Shown here: piece by piece, positions 43,794-52,769 of the stretch
Layout of the letters: the number at the start of each line of letters is the position of its first letter
Position numbering within the stretch: position 1 is the first letter of the stretch
Assembly: GCA_021324815.1 (NCBI GenBank)
Contig: JAJPIJ010000028.1
Location: 1 to 64,000, forward strand
Length of the DNA stretch: 64,000 bases
DNA from: Gammaproteobacteria bacterium
Lineage (GTDB): Bacteria > Pseudomonadota > Gammaproteobacteria > JAJPIJ01
Direction: 5' to 3'
Translations under genes and position numbers: made by a program
The notes under the pieces: model-generated
The model's database searches: none
Told to the model about the DNA's origin: nothing
What the model saw: the letters and a program-made list of their open reading frames with translations, nothing else

Positions 43794-44606
43794 TCACCGA
43801 TTCAGGAAATATGTGAACATCATGTCGGCCACCACGATGTAGGAGATCGACAGCACTACGGAACGCGTCGTCGCCCGGCCCACGCCCTCGGCGCCGCCGG
43901 TCACCTGGAAGCCGTTGCTGATGCCGATGACGGTGATGATCACGCCGAAGACGAGGCTTTTGTTCAGCCCCTGCATGACGTCGTCGACCACCAGCGCGTC
44001 CAGGGTGCGGTCGATGTAGGCGTTGTAGGAGAGACCCAGCTCCAGATTGGTGAACACCGCCCCGCCGAGCAGGCCGGACAGGTCGGCGAGATAGGTCAGC
44101 GACGGCAGCATGACCAGCATGGCCGCCAGCACCGGTGAGGACAGGTAACGCACGGGATTGATGCTCATGACGCGCAGGGCGTCGATTTCCTGCGACACCT
44201 GCATGGTGCCGATGCGCGCCGCCAGCGCCGATCCCGAGCGCCCGGCCACCACGATGGCGGTGATGAGGGCGCCGAATTCGCGGGTGACGGACAGCGCGAT
44301 GCCGGTCACCACCTGCTGCTCGGCGCCGAAGGTCTTGAGCGTGTGGATGCCCTGGATGGCGAGCATGATGCCGATGGTGAACGACAGGATGAACACGATG
44401 GGAATGGCGGCGACGCCGATGGTCATCATCTGCGCCGCGATGGACGGCGGCCGCACCGGCTGATGGCGGAAGGGGCCGGCGATCAGCCAGTAGATGCTCT
44501 CCACAAACAGCAGGAAGTAGTAGCCGAACTCCTCGACGGCGTCGACCGTGGCGCGGCCAAGCTGTTCCAGGAAGGTCGGCTGGGGATGGGTGTGGGCGTC
44601 TGCCAT
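43794..44606 (-). CDS. mlaE: MCE-system permease (MlaE)
   Basis: This 270-residue inner-membrane protein has five to six helices and the permease signatures PSIAAQMMTIGVAAIPIVFI, FTIGIMLAIQGIHTLKTFGA and VTREFGALITAIVVAGRSGS, followed by MQVSQEIDALRVMSINPVRY. These are the MlaE family's EFG...GRxGS and EIDAL blocks. An amphipathic N-terminus (EQLGRATVDAVEEFGYYFLL) precedes the first full helix. It lies eight bases after the STAS gene. Confidence 0.94.
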   Translation of the reverse strand: MADAHTHPQPTFLEQLGRATVDAVEEFGYYFLLFVESIYWLIAGPFRHQPVRPPSIAAQMMTIGVAAIPIVFILSFTIGIMLAIQGIHTLKTFGAEQQVVTGIALSVTREFGALITAIVVAGRSGSALAARIGTMQVSQEIDALRVMSINPVRYLSSPVLAAMLVMLPSLTYLADLSGLLGGAVFTNLELGLSYNAYIDRTLDALVVDDVMQGLNKSLVFGVIITVIGISNGFQVTGGAEGVGRATTRSVVLSISYIVVADMMFTYFLNR

Positions 44607-44614
44607 CCGCCGTA

Positions 44615-44947
44615 TCAGCCATCTGCCTTGACGCGGGCGGCCACGGTGTCGTGGATGGGGAACACCTTGTCGAGCCGCGCCAGCTTGAGCACGTTCAGCG
44701 CCGCCCCGCTCACGCCGACGAGGCCGAATTTGAGCTTCTTTTTCTTCGCGGTCTGGTATCCCTCGACCAGGCTGGCCACGCCGGAGCTGTCGATGTAGGT
44801 CACGCGGGACAAATCCACCAGCACATTCCTGGTGTCCTTCAAACAGGACAGGATGGCGCTGCGGGCCTCCGGGGAGCAGGACAAATCCACCTCGCCCGTC
44901 AATTCGACCACCGCGTAGCCGCTGTCGTCACGGACCCGGTAAGACAT
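44615..44947 (-). CDS. STAS-domain protein (MlaB-like / anti-sigma-antagonist type)
   Basis: From the ATG at 44947 (MSYRVRDDSGYAVVELTGEV), nine bases after AAAGGGG, the product is 110 residues; an ATG at 44956 touches the ribosome binding site. The STAS core is complete: VLVDLSRVTYIDSSGVASLV. The DSSG serine is the residue that RsbW-type kinases phosphorylate. E. coli MlaB is also a STAS protein, which binds MlaF. Here the same position in the operon is filled by a protein that keeps a phosphorylatable Ser, next to a phosphatase/kinase gene. Confidence 0.88.
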   Translation of the reverse strand: MSYRVRDDSGYAVVELTGEVDLSCSPEARSAILSCLKDTRNVLVDLSRVTYIDSSGVASLVEGYQTAKKKKLKFGLVGVSGAALNVLKLARLDKVFPIHDTVAARVKADG

Positions 44948-44997
44948 CGTGGACATCCCCTTTGGTTTTTCTCCGCCGGCCGCGGTGCATCCGCGGC

Positions 44998-46665
44998 TCA
45001 GCCTATTTTCTTTTTCATCTTGAGATAATTGCCGCACTCCGCCGGGAGATGGCCGTAGACCCAGTCATCCATGATGGTCTGTATGAAATGCGTCCCCAGA
45101 CCCCCGGGCCGCACCTCGTCCAGAGCGCGCGGCTTGATGCTGCCGATATCAACGGGCGCGGCAAAATCCCGCACCTCGAATTCCAACTCACGGCCATTAT
45201 TTAGGATTTCAAGAATAATTTCACCTGAGCAGTCGCCACGATAGGCATGCTGCATGACGTTCATGCAGGCCTCGTTGACGGCCAGCACCAGGCTGTCCGC
45301 CAGCTCGCCCCCGCAACCGCTGCGGACCACCGCCTCCCGCACCCGCTGGCGGACTTCCTTCAAGTCGGCCGGATCGGAACGAAATCTCATTTCCAACAAA
45401 GGATTAGCCATCGCCGCTCCCACCCGCCGGTCGACCAGCATCAAGGTGATGTCATCGCGCTGTTTCTGACCCATGCGCCGCACCGCCCCCACCAGCTCCT
45501 CCAGCCGCGCGCGGGGGTTCAAGCCGGCATAGCGCTTGATCAGCGCCATCAATCCGGCGGTTTCCAGCGCCCGCCCCTCCTCATCCAGGGCCTCGGTGAC
45601 GCCGTCGGTGTACAAATACAGCGAGCCGCCGTCCAGGGCCAGGCGCGCGATCGGAAATTCCGCGCCGGGCAGGACGCCCACCGGCGGCCCCTGGGCCTCG
45701 ATCTCACGAAACTCCCCGGTGCGACTGCGATACAGCACGGGCAGATGGCCGGCGTTGACCAGCGTCAGGGTGTCATCGCGCGGATCGAGCGCGCCGGCGA
45801 CCAGCGTCACGAACATGCCGTGCGAGGCGGTTTCGCATATTTCATCGTTCACTTTTGCCACCAGCGCGCTCAAATCCGGCGTGGTCTTGGCGAGACAGCG
45901 CAGCAGCCCGCCGGTCTTGGCCATCCACAGGGCCGTGTTCATGCCCTTGCCGGAGACGTCCGCGAGATTGAAGTGGATGCGGCCGTCCGGCAGGGCGAAA
46001 TAGTCGTAAAAATCTCCGGAGACCTCGCGCGCCGGGAAATTGACGGCCACCACCGGCAGGGCGCCCTCCGCGATGCGCGGCAGCAGATTCACCTGCACCT
46101 CCCGCACCAGCTCCAGCTCCTTGCGCATGCGTTCCTGCTCCACCAGCGCCTCGGCGATGCGGGCGTTGTGGATCGCCAGCGCCGCGGCGGCCGCCAGCGC
46201 GATCAGGATGTGTTCGTCCTCGCTGTCGAACAGACCGTCGCCGCTTTTTTTGTTGATCAATTCCAGCGCGCCGATATGCTGGCCGCGCACGGTCAGCGGC
46301 GCGCACAGGATGGAGCGGGTGACGAAGCCGGTGTCGGCGTCCACGGCGGCCATGAAGGCGGCCTCCTTCTGCACGTCGCGCACCATCTGGCAGCGCTGCT
46401 CGCGCACCGTCTTGCCGACGATGCCCTGGTGGGCGGGGATGCGCAGGCCGGCGATGTCCACCGGGCCGGCGCATTGCTGGCAGACCAGTTCCGTCTCCTC
46501 CTTCTCGAGCAGGAAGATGGAGGCGGCCTCGGCGTCCATGTACTCGATGAAGGTGGCGATGGCGTGACGCAGGGTCTCGCGCAGGTCCAGCGAGGCGGCG
46601 AAACTCTGGATCACCTCCGCCAGCACTTCCAGCCGCTGTTCCAGTCGTGTGCGCGCCTGCGTCAT
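44998..46665 (-). CDS. GAF / SpoIIE (RsbU) phosphatase / RsbW-type kinase fusion
   Basis: The start is the ATG at 46665, overlapping the nth stop as ATGA (555 residues). Domains in order: a coiled-coil start, a GAF sensor (about 25-175; MDAEAASIFLLEKEETELVC, RSILCAPLTVRGQHIGALEL), and a PP2C/SpoIIE phosphatase (about 200-405; REVSGDFYDYFALPDGRIHF, LADVSGKG, LYTDGVTEALDEEG, RDDITLMLV). A C-terminal GHKL/RsbW kinase follows (SLVLAVNEACMNVMQHAYRG, RPGGLGTHFIQTIMD). Both opposing activities of a partner switch are in one chain. The STAS gene 50 bases downstream is the obvious target. Confidence 0.9.
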   Translation of the reverse strand: MTQARTRLEQRLEVLAEVIQSFAASLDLRETLRHAIATFIEYMDAEAASIFLLEKEETELVCQQCAGPVDIAGLRIPAHQGIVGKTVREQRCQMVRDVQKEAAFMAAVDADTGFVTRSILCAPLTVRGQHIGALELINKKSGDGLFDSEDEHILIALAAAAALAIHNARIAEALVEQERMRKELELVREVQVNLLPRIAEGALPVVAVNFPAREVSGDFYDYFALPDGRIHFNLADVSGKGMNTALWMAKTGGLLRCLAKTTPDLSALVAKVNDEICETASHGMFVTLVAGALDPRDDTLTLVNAGHLPVLYRSRTGEFREIEAQGPPVGVLPGAEFPIARLALDGGSLYLYTDGVTEALDEEGRALETAGLMALIKRYAGLNPRARLEELVGAVRRMGQKQRDDITLMLVDRRVGAAMANPLLEMRFRSDPADLKEVRQRVREAVVRSGCGGELADSLVLAVNEACMNVMQHAYRGDCSGEIILEILNNGRELEFEVRDFAAPVDIGSIKPRALDEVRPGGLGTHFIQTIMDDWVYGHLPAECGNYLKMKKKIG

Positions 46666-47333
46666 GCCGCCCCCCATGCCGCCTTCCCCGGCGGATTCAG
46701 ATAACGCGCCTTGTCCTTCCAGCCGCACAAATCATAAATGGCGCATTCCCCGCAGCGCGGCCTGCGCGCCATGCATACGTAGCGCCCGTGCAGGATCAGC
46801 CAGTGATGCGCGTCATGCCGGTACCTCTCCGGCACGCGCTTGAGCAGTTTTTGTTCCACCTCCCACACCGTCCTGCCGGGCGCCAGCCCCGTGCGGTTGG
46901 CGACCCGGAAGATGTGCGTATCCACGGCGATGGTCGGCTGCCCGAAGGCGGTGTTCAGGATCACGTTGGCCGTCTTGCGACCCACGCCCGGCAGCCGCTC
47001 CAGCGCCTCGCGATCCGCCGGCACTTCACCGCCGTGTTCCTCCAGCAAGAGCCTGCAGGTCTTGAGGATGTTTTTAGCCTTGGTGTTGTAGAGGCCGATC
47101 GTTTTGATGTGGCGCTTCAAGCCCCGCTCACCCAGCGCCAGCATGGCCGCCGGAGTGCTGGCCACGCGGTACAACCCGCGGGTGGCCTTGTTCACGCTGA
47201 CGTCGGTGGCCTGCGCCGAGAGCATGACGGCGATCAGCAACTCAAAGGGGGTTTGGTATTGCAGCTCGGTGCGCGGCTCGGGATTGAGCGCGCGCAAACG
47301 TTCGAATAATGCCTCACGCCGGGCCGGCCTCAT
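46662..47333 (-). CDS. nth: Endonuclease III
   Basis: The 223-residue base-excision glycosylase/lyase has the helix-hairpin-helix with catalytic Lys (LERLPGVGRKTANVILNTAF), the catalytic Asp in AVDTHIFRVANRTGL, and a C-terminal 4Fe-4S cluster (CMARRPRCGECAIYDLC). All active residues are present. It removes oxidised pyrimidines from DNA. It lies six bases after rnfE, as in E. coli, and overlaps the next gene by ATGA, so it is transcribed into the lipid-transport operon. Confidence 0.96.
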   Translation of the reverse strand: MRPARREALFERLRALNPEPRTELQYQTPFELLIAVMLSAQATDVSVNKATRGLYRVASTPAAMLALGERGLKRHIKTIGLYNTKAKNILKTCRLLLEEHGGEVPADREALERLPGVGRKTANVILNTAFGQPTIAVDTHIFRVANRTGLAPGRTVWEVEQKLLKRVPERYRHDAHHWLILHGRYVCMARRPRCGECAIYDLCGWKDKARYLNPPGKAAWGAA

Positions 47334-47339
47334 TCGTGG

Positions 47340-47996
47340 TCACACCCGACGGTCGGCGGGCGGTGCCGGAGTCAGCCGCCGATGAATGGCCAGTACCAGA
47401 CCCAACAACAGCAGCGCGCCGGGCGGCAGGGCGGCGACCGCCAACCCCTGATCCCCCGGCCAGAGGCGCAGCGCGAATTCCGGCGGTAACGCGGGCACAA
47501 GTTGATCGGCGTCGCGCAGCAGCGTGCCGTAGGCCAGCACTTCGCGCGCCGCCGAAAACGGAATCAGGAATGCCGCCATCGCCGCCGCCACTCCGGCCCC
47601 GCTCCGCAGGCTCAAGGCAGGCGGGTGGCGGCCGCTGAATTCGGCCGATTGCGCGACGAGCAGGCAGCAGCCCGCCATGACCGGCACATAGATGCCGAGT
47701 TGCGCGGCGAGATCGAGACGGAAGGTTTTGAGGAGCACGGTGACGATGCCGGCGCCGGTGGCCAGGAACAGCGCCCGGCAGATCGCACGTGCCTCCGGCG
47801 GAATGAGCCGGCGCGTGCCCGACACGAGGGCGGCGGTCCATAGACCGACCGCCGCGAGCAGGATCGACAGCGCGATGCCGTCGATCAGGCGCGTGGAGAC
47901 GGCGAGCAGCGGGCACAACCCCAGCAGCCGGACGAGCAGCGGGTTGTGCCGCCACAACACATTGCAGCCATGCAGGCAGGAAACGGAGGTGGACAT
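47340..47996 (-). CDS. rnfE: Rnf electron-transport complex subunit RnfE
   Basis: The 218-residue integral membrane protein begins with [20 protein letters not shown], the RnfE/NqrD signature, and has about six helices; GIYVPVMAGCCLLVAQSAEF is the second family hallmark, with paired Cys thought to sit near a 2Fe-2S site. It is part of the ion-translocating ferredoxin:NAD oxidoreductase. The other subunits (ABCDG) are encoded 9 kb away at 56977-61211, an unusual separation. The C-terminus is Pro/Arg-rich. Confidence 0.9.
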   Translation of the reverse strand: MSTSVSCLHGCNVLWRHNPLLVRLLGLCPLLAVSTRLIDGIALSILLAAVGLWTAALVSGTRRLIPPEARAICRALFLATGAGIVTVLLKTFRLDLAAQLGIYVPVMAGCCLLVAQSAEFSGRHPPALSLRSGAGVAAAMAAFLIPFSAAREVLAYGTLLRDADQLVPALPPEFALRLWPGDQGLAVAALPPGALLLLGLVLAIHRRLTPAPPADRRV

Positions 47997-48087
47997 GGAT
48001 CGCTGTGCTCGCGTGTCACCGGGCCGGAAGCGGAATTGACATTATACTATGCCGTCCATGCCAGCCCCGCCCGCGAACCCGCACCCC

Positions 48088-49281
48088 ATGGACTACGCGC
48101 CGCTTTATCTCAAAAAGAACGAGGACCGGCGGCTGCGCGCCGGCCACGTCTGGGTGTTCAGCAACGAGGTGGACACCGGCCGCAGCCCGCTCACGGCGTT
48201 TGCGCCCGGCCAGGCCGTCCGCGTGCTGGCCGCCGGCGGCCGGCCGCTCGGCACCGGCTATGTCAATCCGCGATCATTGATCAGCGCGCGGCTGGTGAGC
48301 ACCGATCCGTCGGCGCCCTATTCGCCCGCATTGCTCCATGAACGCCTGCGCGCCGCCCTGCTGTTGCGCGAGCGGTTCTTTGCCGGGCCTTATTACCGCC
48401 TGGCCCATGCCGAAAGCGATGGCCTGCCCGGCCTCATCGTCGATCGCTACGGCGAAATCCTGGTGGCGCAGATCAACACCGCCGGCATGGAGCGGATGCG
48501 GACGCACATCATCGACGGCCTGCGCGAACTGGTAAGACCCGCGGGCGTACTGCTGCGCAACGACGGCGCCGGCCGCGCGTTGGAAGGCTTGCCGAATGAG
48601 ATCGAGGTCGCGCATGGAGAAATTCCCGAGACCGTCACCATCACCGAGAACGGCTGCCGGTTCAAGGTGCCGCTGCGCCAGGGACAGAAAACGGGCTGGT
48701 TTTACGACCATCGCGCCAACCGCGCCCGGCTGCCGGATTACGTCAAGGGCCGGCGGGTGCTGGACGTGTTCAGCTATCTGGGCGGCTGGGGCGTGCAGGC
48801 CGCCGCCGCGGGCGCCGCGCAGGTGCATTGCGTGGAGGCCTCCGCCGCCGCCGCGGAGTTTATTCGTGACAATGCCATCCTGAACAACGTCGATGCCAGG
48901 CTGACGGTGGAGGTGGAGGAGGCCTTCACCGCATTGAAAAAACTGCGCGAATCCTCCCAACGGTTTGACGTGGTCATTCTCGATCCGCCGGCCTTCGCCA
49001 GGCGCAGGAAGGATCTGAGGCAGGGCATGGAGGCCTACCAGCGCTTGAACACGCTGGCCATGCAGGTGCTGAACGATGACGGGATCGTGATCAGCGCCTC
49101 CTGCTCATCGCATGTCACGGCCGCGGACTTTCGCAATGTCGTGCGGCAGGCGGGCCTGAAGGCGCAATGTTCGTTGCAAATATTGGAACAGGGGCATCAG
49201 GCCCCCGACCACCCCGTTCACCCGGCCATCCCCGAAACCGAGTATCTCAAGACCCTTTTTCTCCACGTCTCGCCGGGATGA
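48088..49281 (+). CDS. rlmI: 23S rRNA (cytosine-1962-C5)-methyltransferase RlmI
   Basis: The ATG at 48088 gives MDYAPLYLKKNEDRRLRAGH, the typical family start; ATGs at 48049 and 48058 lie within or next to a TATACT -10 box (48043-48048). A PUA domain (VWVFSNEVDTGRSPLTAF) leads into a Rossmann methyltransferase: GWFYDHRANRARL, VLDVFSYLGGWGVQAAAAGA, VVILDPPAFARRRKDL and ISASCSSHV with the catalytic Cys. It modifies 23S rRNA. It is divergent from rnfE and ends in DNA without an obvious terminator. Confidence 0.92.
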   Translation: MDYAPLYLKKNEDRRLRAGHVWVFSNEVDTGRSPLTAFAPGQAVRVLAAGGRPLGTGYVNPRSLISARLVSTDPSAPYSPALLHERLRAALLLRERFFAGPYYRLAHAESDGLPGLIVDRYGEILVAQINTAGMERMRTHIIDGLRELVRPAGVLLRNDGAGRALEGLPNEIEVAHGEIPETVTITENGCRFKVPLRQGQKTGWFYDHRANRARLPDYVKGRRVLDVFSYLGGWGVQAAAAGAAQVHCVEASAAAAEFIRDNAILNNVDARLTVEVEEAFTALKKLRESSQRFDVVILDPPAFARRRKDLRQGMEAYQRLNTLAMQVLNDDGIVISASCSSHVTAADFRNVVRQAGLKAQCSLQILEQGHQAPDHPVHPAIPETEYLKTLFLHVSPG

Positions 49282-49376
49282 CAGCCTTAGGGCATGCAAA
49301 TTCACTCCCACGCGCGTCTTCTCCCGCGGCCGGGGGGCGCCACGCCGCTGGCGTGTAGCAACCGGCGTCAATTTGC

Positions 49377-49682
49377 TTATTGCAGCGTCCCGAAGCCGTC
49401 CACCGGCTCGATCCAGTAGGCCGCCTCCGGATGCCGGACGGTGTCGCGCAGGCGGCGAATCAGCTCGTCGATGCGCACGGCGGGCAGGACGATGAACAGC
49501 ATCCGCCGGGCGACGCGGCCGCGGACCTTTTCACGCACGCTCGCGCGCGTGAAATCCTGGCCGTGTCCCTCGGCATTGGTCACCGTGAATCCGCCCAGCG
49601 GCGGTTCAAAGGCGAACAGCGCTTCCGTCACGGTGTCCTCGATCGACGCCGGAAAGACGATGGTGAGCTTGCATAGTTTCAC
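49377..49682 (-). CDS. DUF3240 protein of the metal efflux operon
   Basis: A GTG start at 49682 overlaps the pump gene's stop as GTGA; the product is 101 residues (MKLCKLTIVFPASIEDTVTE). It is a small alpha/beta PII-like protein (GGFTVTNAEGHGQDF, RMLFIVLPAVRIDELIRRLR). DUF3240 genes typically follow HME-type RND pumps; a metal-binding or regulatory role has been suggested but is not proven. An open frame runs upstream to 50876, but that part is only an overlap shadow of the pump gene. Confidence 0.85.
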   Translation of the reverse strand: MKLCKLTIVFPASIEDTVTEALFAFEPPLGGFTVTNAEGHGQDFTRASVREKVRGRVARRMLFIVLPAVRIDELIRRLRDTVRHPEAAYWIEPVDGFGTLQ

Positions 49683-52600
49683 GTGCGGATTTCCAATGCC
49701 GCAGGGCGCCGCTCCACACCGAAATGACGGTAAAGAGCCGGCAGCAACAGCAACGTCAGCAGCGTCGCGCTGACCAGGCCGCCGATGACCACGATGGCCA
49801 GTGGCCGCTGGATTTCGGAACCCGGGCCGGTTGCGAACAGCAGCGGCACCATGCCGAAGGCGGTGATGCTGGCCGTCATCAGCACCGGCCTCAAGCGCCG
49901 CTGCGCGCCTTCCAGCACCACGCGATCCAGCGGCAGGCCGGTGTCCAGCAGTTGATTGAAGGTCGTCACCATCACGAGCCCGTTCAGGACCGCGATGCCG
50001 AGCAGGGCGATGAAGCCCACTGACGCCGGCACCGAGAGATATACCCCTGTCGCGGCCAGCGCCAGCACGCCGCCGACCATCGCGAACGGTATGTTCGCCA
50101 GGATCAGCATCGCCTGCCGCATGCTGCCGAAGGTGGAGAACAGCACGACGAAGATCAACCCCAGCGCCGCCGGCACCACCAGCACCAGCCGCGCCGCCGC
50201 GCGCTGCTGATTTTTGAACTGCCCGCCCCAGGCCAGCCGGTACCCGGACGGCAGCGCAACGCGCGCCGCCACGGCGCGCCGCGCCTCCTCGACGTAACCG
50301 ACCAGATCGCGCCCGGTCACGTTGGCCTGCACCACCGCGTAGCGCGAGTTGCCTTCGCGATCCACCTTCACCGGACCGTCGACGCGGCGGACGGCGGCGA
50401 CATCGGAGACTCTGGCGCTGCCACCGTCCGGCGCAGCCAACCGCAGATCGCCGAGCCGCTCCGGCATCGCGCGCAGTCGCTCCTCGCCGCGGATGACGAG
50501 CGGAATCCGCCGCCCGGCCTCCAGCACGTAACCGGCGTTCATGCCCTCGATCTGGCCGCGAAGTTCGGCCTGCACGTCGTTCACGCTCAGGCCCGCCCGG
50601 CCCGCCGCCTCGCGATTGACGTCGATTTCGAGATACTGCACGCCGGTATTGGTCAGCGTGTACACGTCGGCGCTGCCGCGCAGGGATTGCAGGACCGCGT
50701 GTATGCGGGCGGCGATGCGGCCGAGCTCCCCAAGATCCGGGCCGAACACCTTGACGGCCAGATCGCCGCGCGTCCCCGTCAGCATCTCGGAGACGCGCAT
50801 TTCGATCGGCTGCGTGAAGACGTACGCGATGCCCGGAAACCGGTCGATGACGCCGCGGATCGCATCGACCAGCCATGGCTTGTCGGGATGACGCCAGCTC
50901 GCCTTGGGCTTGAGCATGAGAAAGCTGTCGGTCTGGTTGAGACCCATCGGATCGAAGCCCAGCTCGTCGGACCCGAGGCGCGCGATGATGCTTTCGACCT
51001 CGGGCACGTCTCGCAGTATCGCGCGCTGCATGCGGAGATCGATGTCGGCGCTGCGATCGATGTTGATCGACGGCAGCTTCTCGATCTGGACCAGGAGGGC
51101 GCCCTCATCCATGGCAGGCATGAATGTCTTGCCGACGTGGCCCCAGGCGAGGACGGCGGCGGCAATCATCGCCGCCGCGCCGATCGCGACGGCGCCCCGG
51201 TACCGCAGCGCCAGCGGCAGAAGGCGCGCATAGAGGCCGTCGAGCCTGCGCATCAGCCAGGGTTCATCGTGCGCGCCGGCCCGCAGCAACAGCGACGCCA
51301 GCACCGGCACCACCGTCAGCGACAGCACCAGGGAGGCGCCCAGCGCGAAGACGATGGCCAGCGCCACCGGGCTGAACAGCTTGCCCTCCAGTCCCTGCAG
51401 CGTCAGCAGCGGGACGAACACCAGGCAGATGATGAGTATGCCAGCGGATACGGGCGTGATGACCTCGCACGCCGCGCGGTACACGATGTGGAGCCGCGGC
51501 AGCTTCGCCGCGTCCGGCCGCGCCAGATGCGTGACCACGTTCTCGACGACCACGACGGCGCCGTCGACCAGCATGCCGATGGCGATGGCGAGTCCGCCCA
51601 GGCTCATCAGGTTCGCCGACAGGCCGGATACCCGCATCAGCATGAAGGTGATGAGCGCGGCCAGCGGCAAAGTGGTCGCGACCACCAGCGCGGCGCGCAG
51701 CTCGCCCAGAAACACGAGCAGCAGCACGACCACCAGGACCGTCGCCTCCAGCAGTGCGCGGCTGACGGTGCCGACGGCGCGCTCAATCAGATCGCTGCGG
51801 TCGTAAAACACCCGGATGGTCGTTCCGCGCGGCAGCACCGGTTCGAGCTCCTGCAGCCGTGCCCGCACCGCAGCCACGGTCCGGCTGGTGTTGGCGCCGC
51901 GCAGGCCCATGACGAGACCCTCAACCGCTTCGCCCGCGCCGTCCTTCGTCACCGCGCCGTAGCGTGTCAGTGTTCCCATGCGCACCGCGGCGACGTCCTG
52001 CACGCGCACGATGCGGTTGCCCTCGCGCTTGACGACGGTCGACTTCAGATCGTCGAGGCCGCGGACGGCGCCGGTGGCGCGCACCACCAGGGCCTCCTCG
52101 CCCTCGGCCAGGCGTCCCGCCCCGTCATTGCCGTTATTGACCTCCAGCACCTGCCTGAGATCGGCAAGTGTGACGCCGATCGCGGTCATGGCGGCGCGAT
52201 CCGGCACGATCTCGAAGGTAGGGACCCGGCCGCCGAGCGCGTTGACGTCGGCGACGCCGGGCAGGGTCCGCAGCGCCGGCCGGATGACCCAGTCGAGCAG
52301 CGACCGTCGCTCTTCAAGCGAGGCCGGCCCCTCGATCGTGAACATGAACACATCGGACAGCGGGGTGGCAATCGGCGCCAGTCCGCCGCCGACCCCCGGC
52401 GGCAGGCTGCCGCTGACGCTCGCGTAGCGCTCGGCCACCTGCTGGCGCGCCCAGTAGATGTCCGTGCCGTCGGCGAAGTCCAGCGTCACGTCGGCGATCG
52501 CGTACTTCGCCGACGACCGCAGCATCGTCTGCCGCGGGATTCCCATGAGTTCCATTTCGAGTGGAATGATGACGCGGGTTTCGACCTCCTCCGGCGTCAT

Positions 52601-52765
52601 GCCCGGGGCCTTGAGTATCAGCTTGACCTGCGTCGGCGAGATGTCGGGAAACGCGTCGATGGGCAGCTGCCGGAATGACCACGTGCCGCCGGCCGCAATC
52701 AGTATGACGAAGAGGGCCGTCACCAGGCGCTGCGAGAGCGCGAATTCCACGAGGCGGCGCAGCAT
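49679..52765 (-). CDS. Heavy-metal efflux (HME) RND pump, CzcA/CusA type
   Basis: The 1028-residue inner-membrane protein has the RND layout: TM1 (VTALFVILIAAGGTWSFRQL), two large periplasmic loops and twelve helices. It is of the HME branch (PTQVKLILKAPGMTPEEVET, RLHIVYRAACEVITPVSAGI). Helix 4 reads LAIAIGMLVDGAVVVVENVV, with one Asp; the DFGxxxDG Asp pair of CzcA is absent. The metal specificity therefore cannot be assigned and a Cu/Ag-like or other specificity is open. It exports a cation with the adaptor encoded four bases upstream; no outer-membrane factor gene is in the window. Confidence 0.92.
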   Translation of the reverse strand: MLRRLVEFALSQRLVTALFVILIAAGGTWSFRQLPIDAFPDISPTQVKLILKAPGMTPEEVETRVIIPLEMELMGIPRQTMLRSSAKYAIADVTLDFADGTDIYWARQQVAERYASVSGSLPPGVGGGLAPIATPLSDVFMFTIEGPASLEERRSLLDWVIRPALRTLPGVADVNALGGRVPTFEIVPDRAAMTAIGVTLADLRQVLEVNNGNDGAGRLAEGEEALVVRATGAVRGLDDLKSTVVKREGNRIVRVQDVAAVRMGTLTRYGAVTKDGAGEAVEGLVMGLRGANTSRTVAAVRARLQELEPVLPRGTTIRVFYDRSDLIERAVGTVSRALLEATVLVVVLLLVFLGELRAALVVATTLPLAALITFMLMRVSGLSANLMSLGGLAIAIGMLVDGAVVVVENVVTHLARPDAAKLPRLHIVYRAACEVITPVSAGILIICLVFVPLLTLQGLEGKLFSPVALAIVFALGASLVLSLTVVPVLASLLLRAGAHDEPWLMRRLDGLYARLLPLALRYRGAVAIGAAAMIAAAVLAWGHVGKTFMPAMDEGALLVQIEKLPSINIDRSADIDLRMQRAILRDVPEVESIIARLGSDELGFDPMGLNQTDSFLMLKPKASWRHPDKPWLVDAIRGVIDRFPGIAYVFTQPIEMRVSEMLTGTRGDLAVKVFGPDLGELGRIAARIHAVLQSLRGSADVYTLTNTGVQYLEIDVNREAAGRAGLSVNDVQAELRGQIEGMNAGYVLEAGRRIPLVIRGEERLRAMPERLGDLRLAAPDGGSARVSDVAAVRRVDGPVKVDREGNSRYAVVQANVTGRDLVGYVEEARRAVAARVALPSGYRLAWGGQFKNQQRAAARLVLVVPAALGLIFVVLFSTFGSMRQAMLILANIPFAMVGGVLALAATGVYLSVPASVGFIALLGIAVLNGLVMVTTFNQLLDTGLPLDRVVLEGAQRRLRPVLMTASITAFGMVPLLFATGPGSEIQRPLAIVVIGGLVSATLLTLLLLPALYRHFGVERRPAALEIRT

Positions 52766-52769
52766 GAGG

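Noticed and set aside
49683-50876. Apparent long extension of the DUF3240 gene
   Set aside because: It overlaps the HME pump in another frame; the GTG at 49682 gives the normal DUF3240 size.
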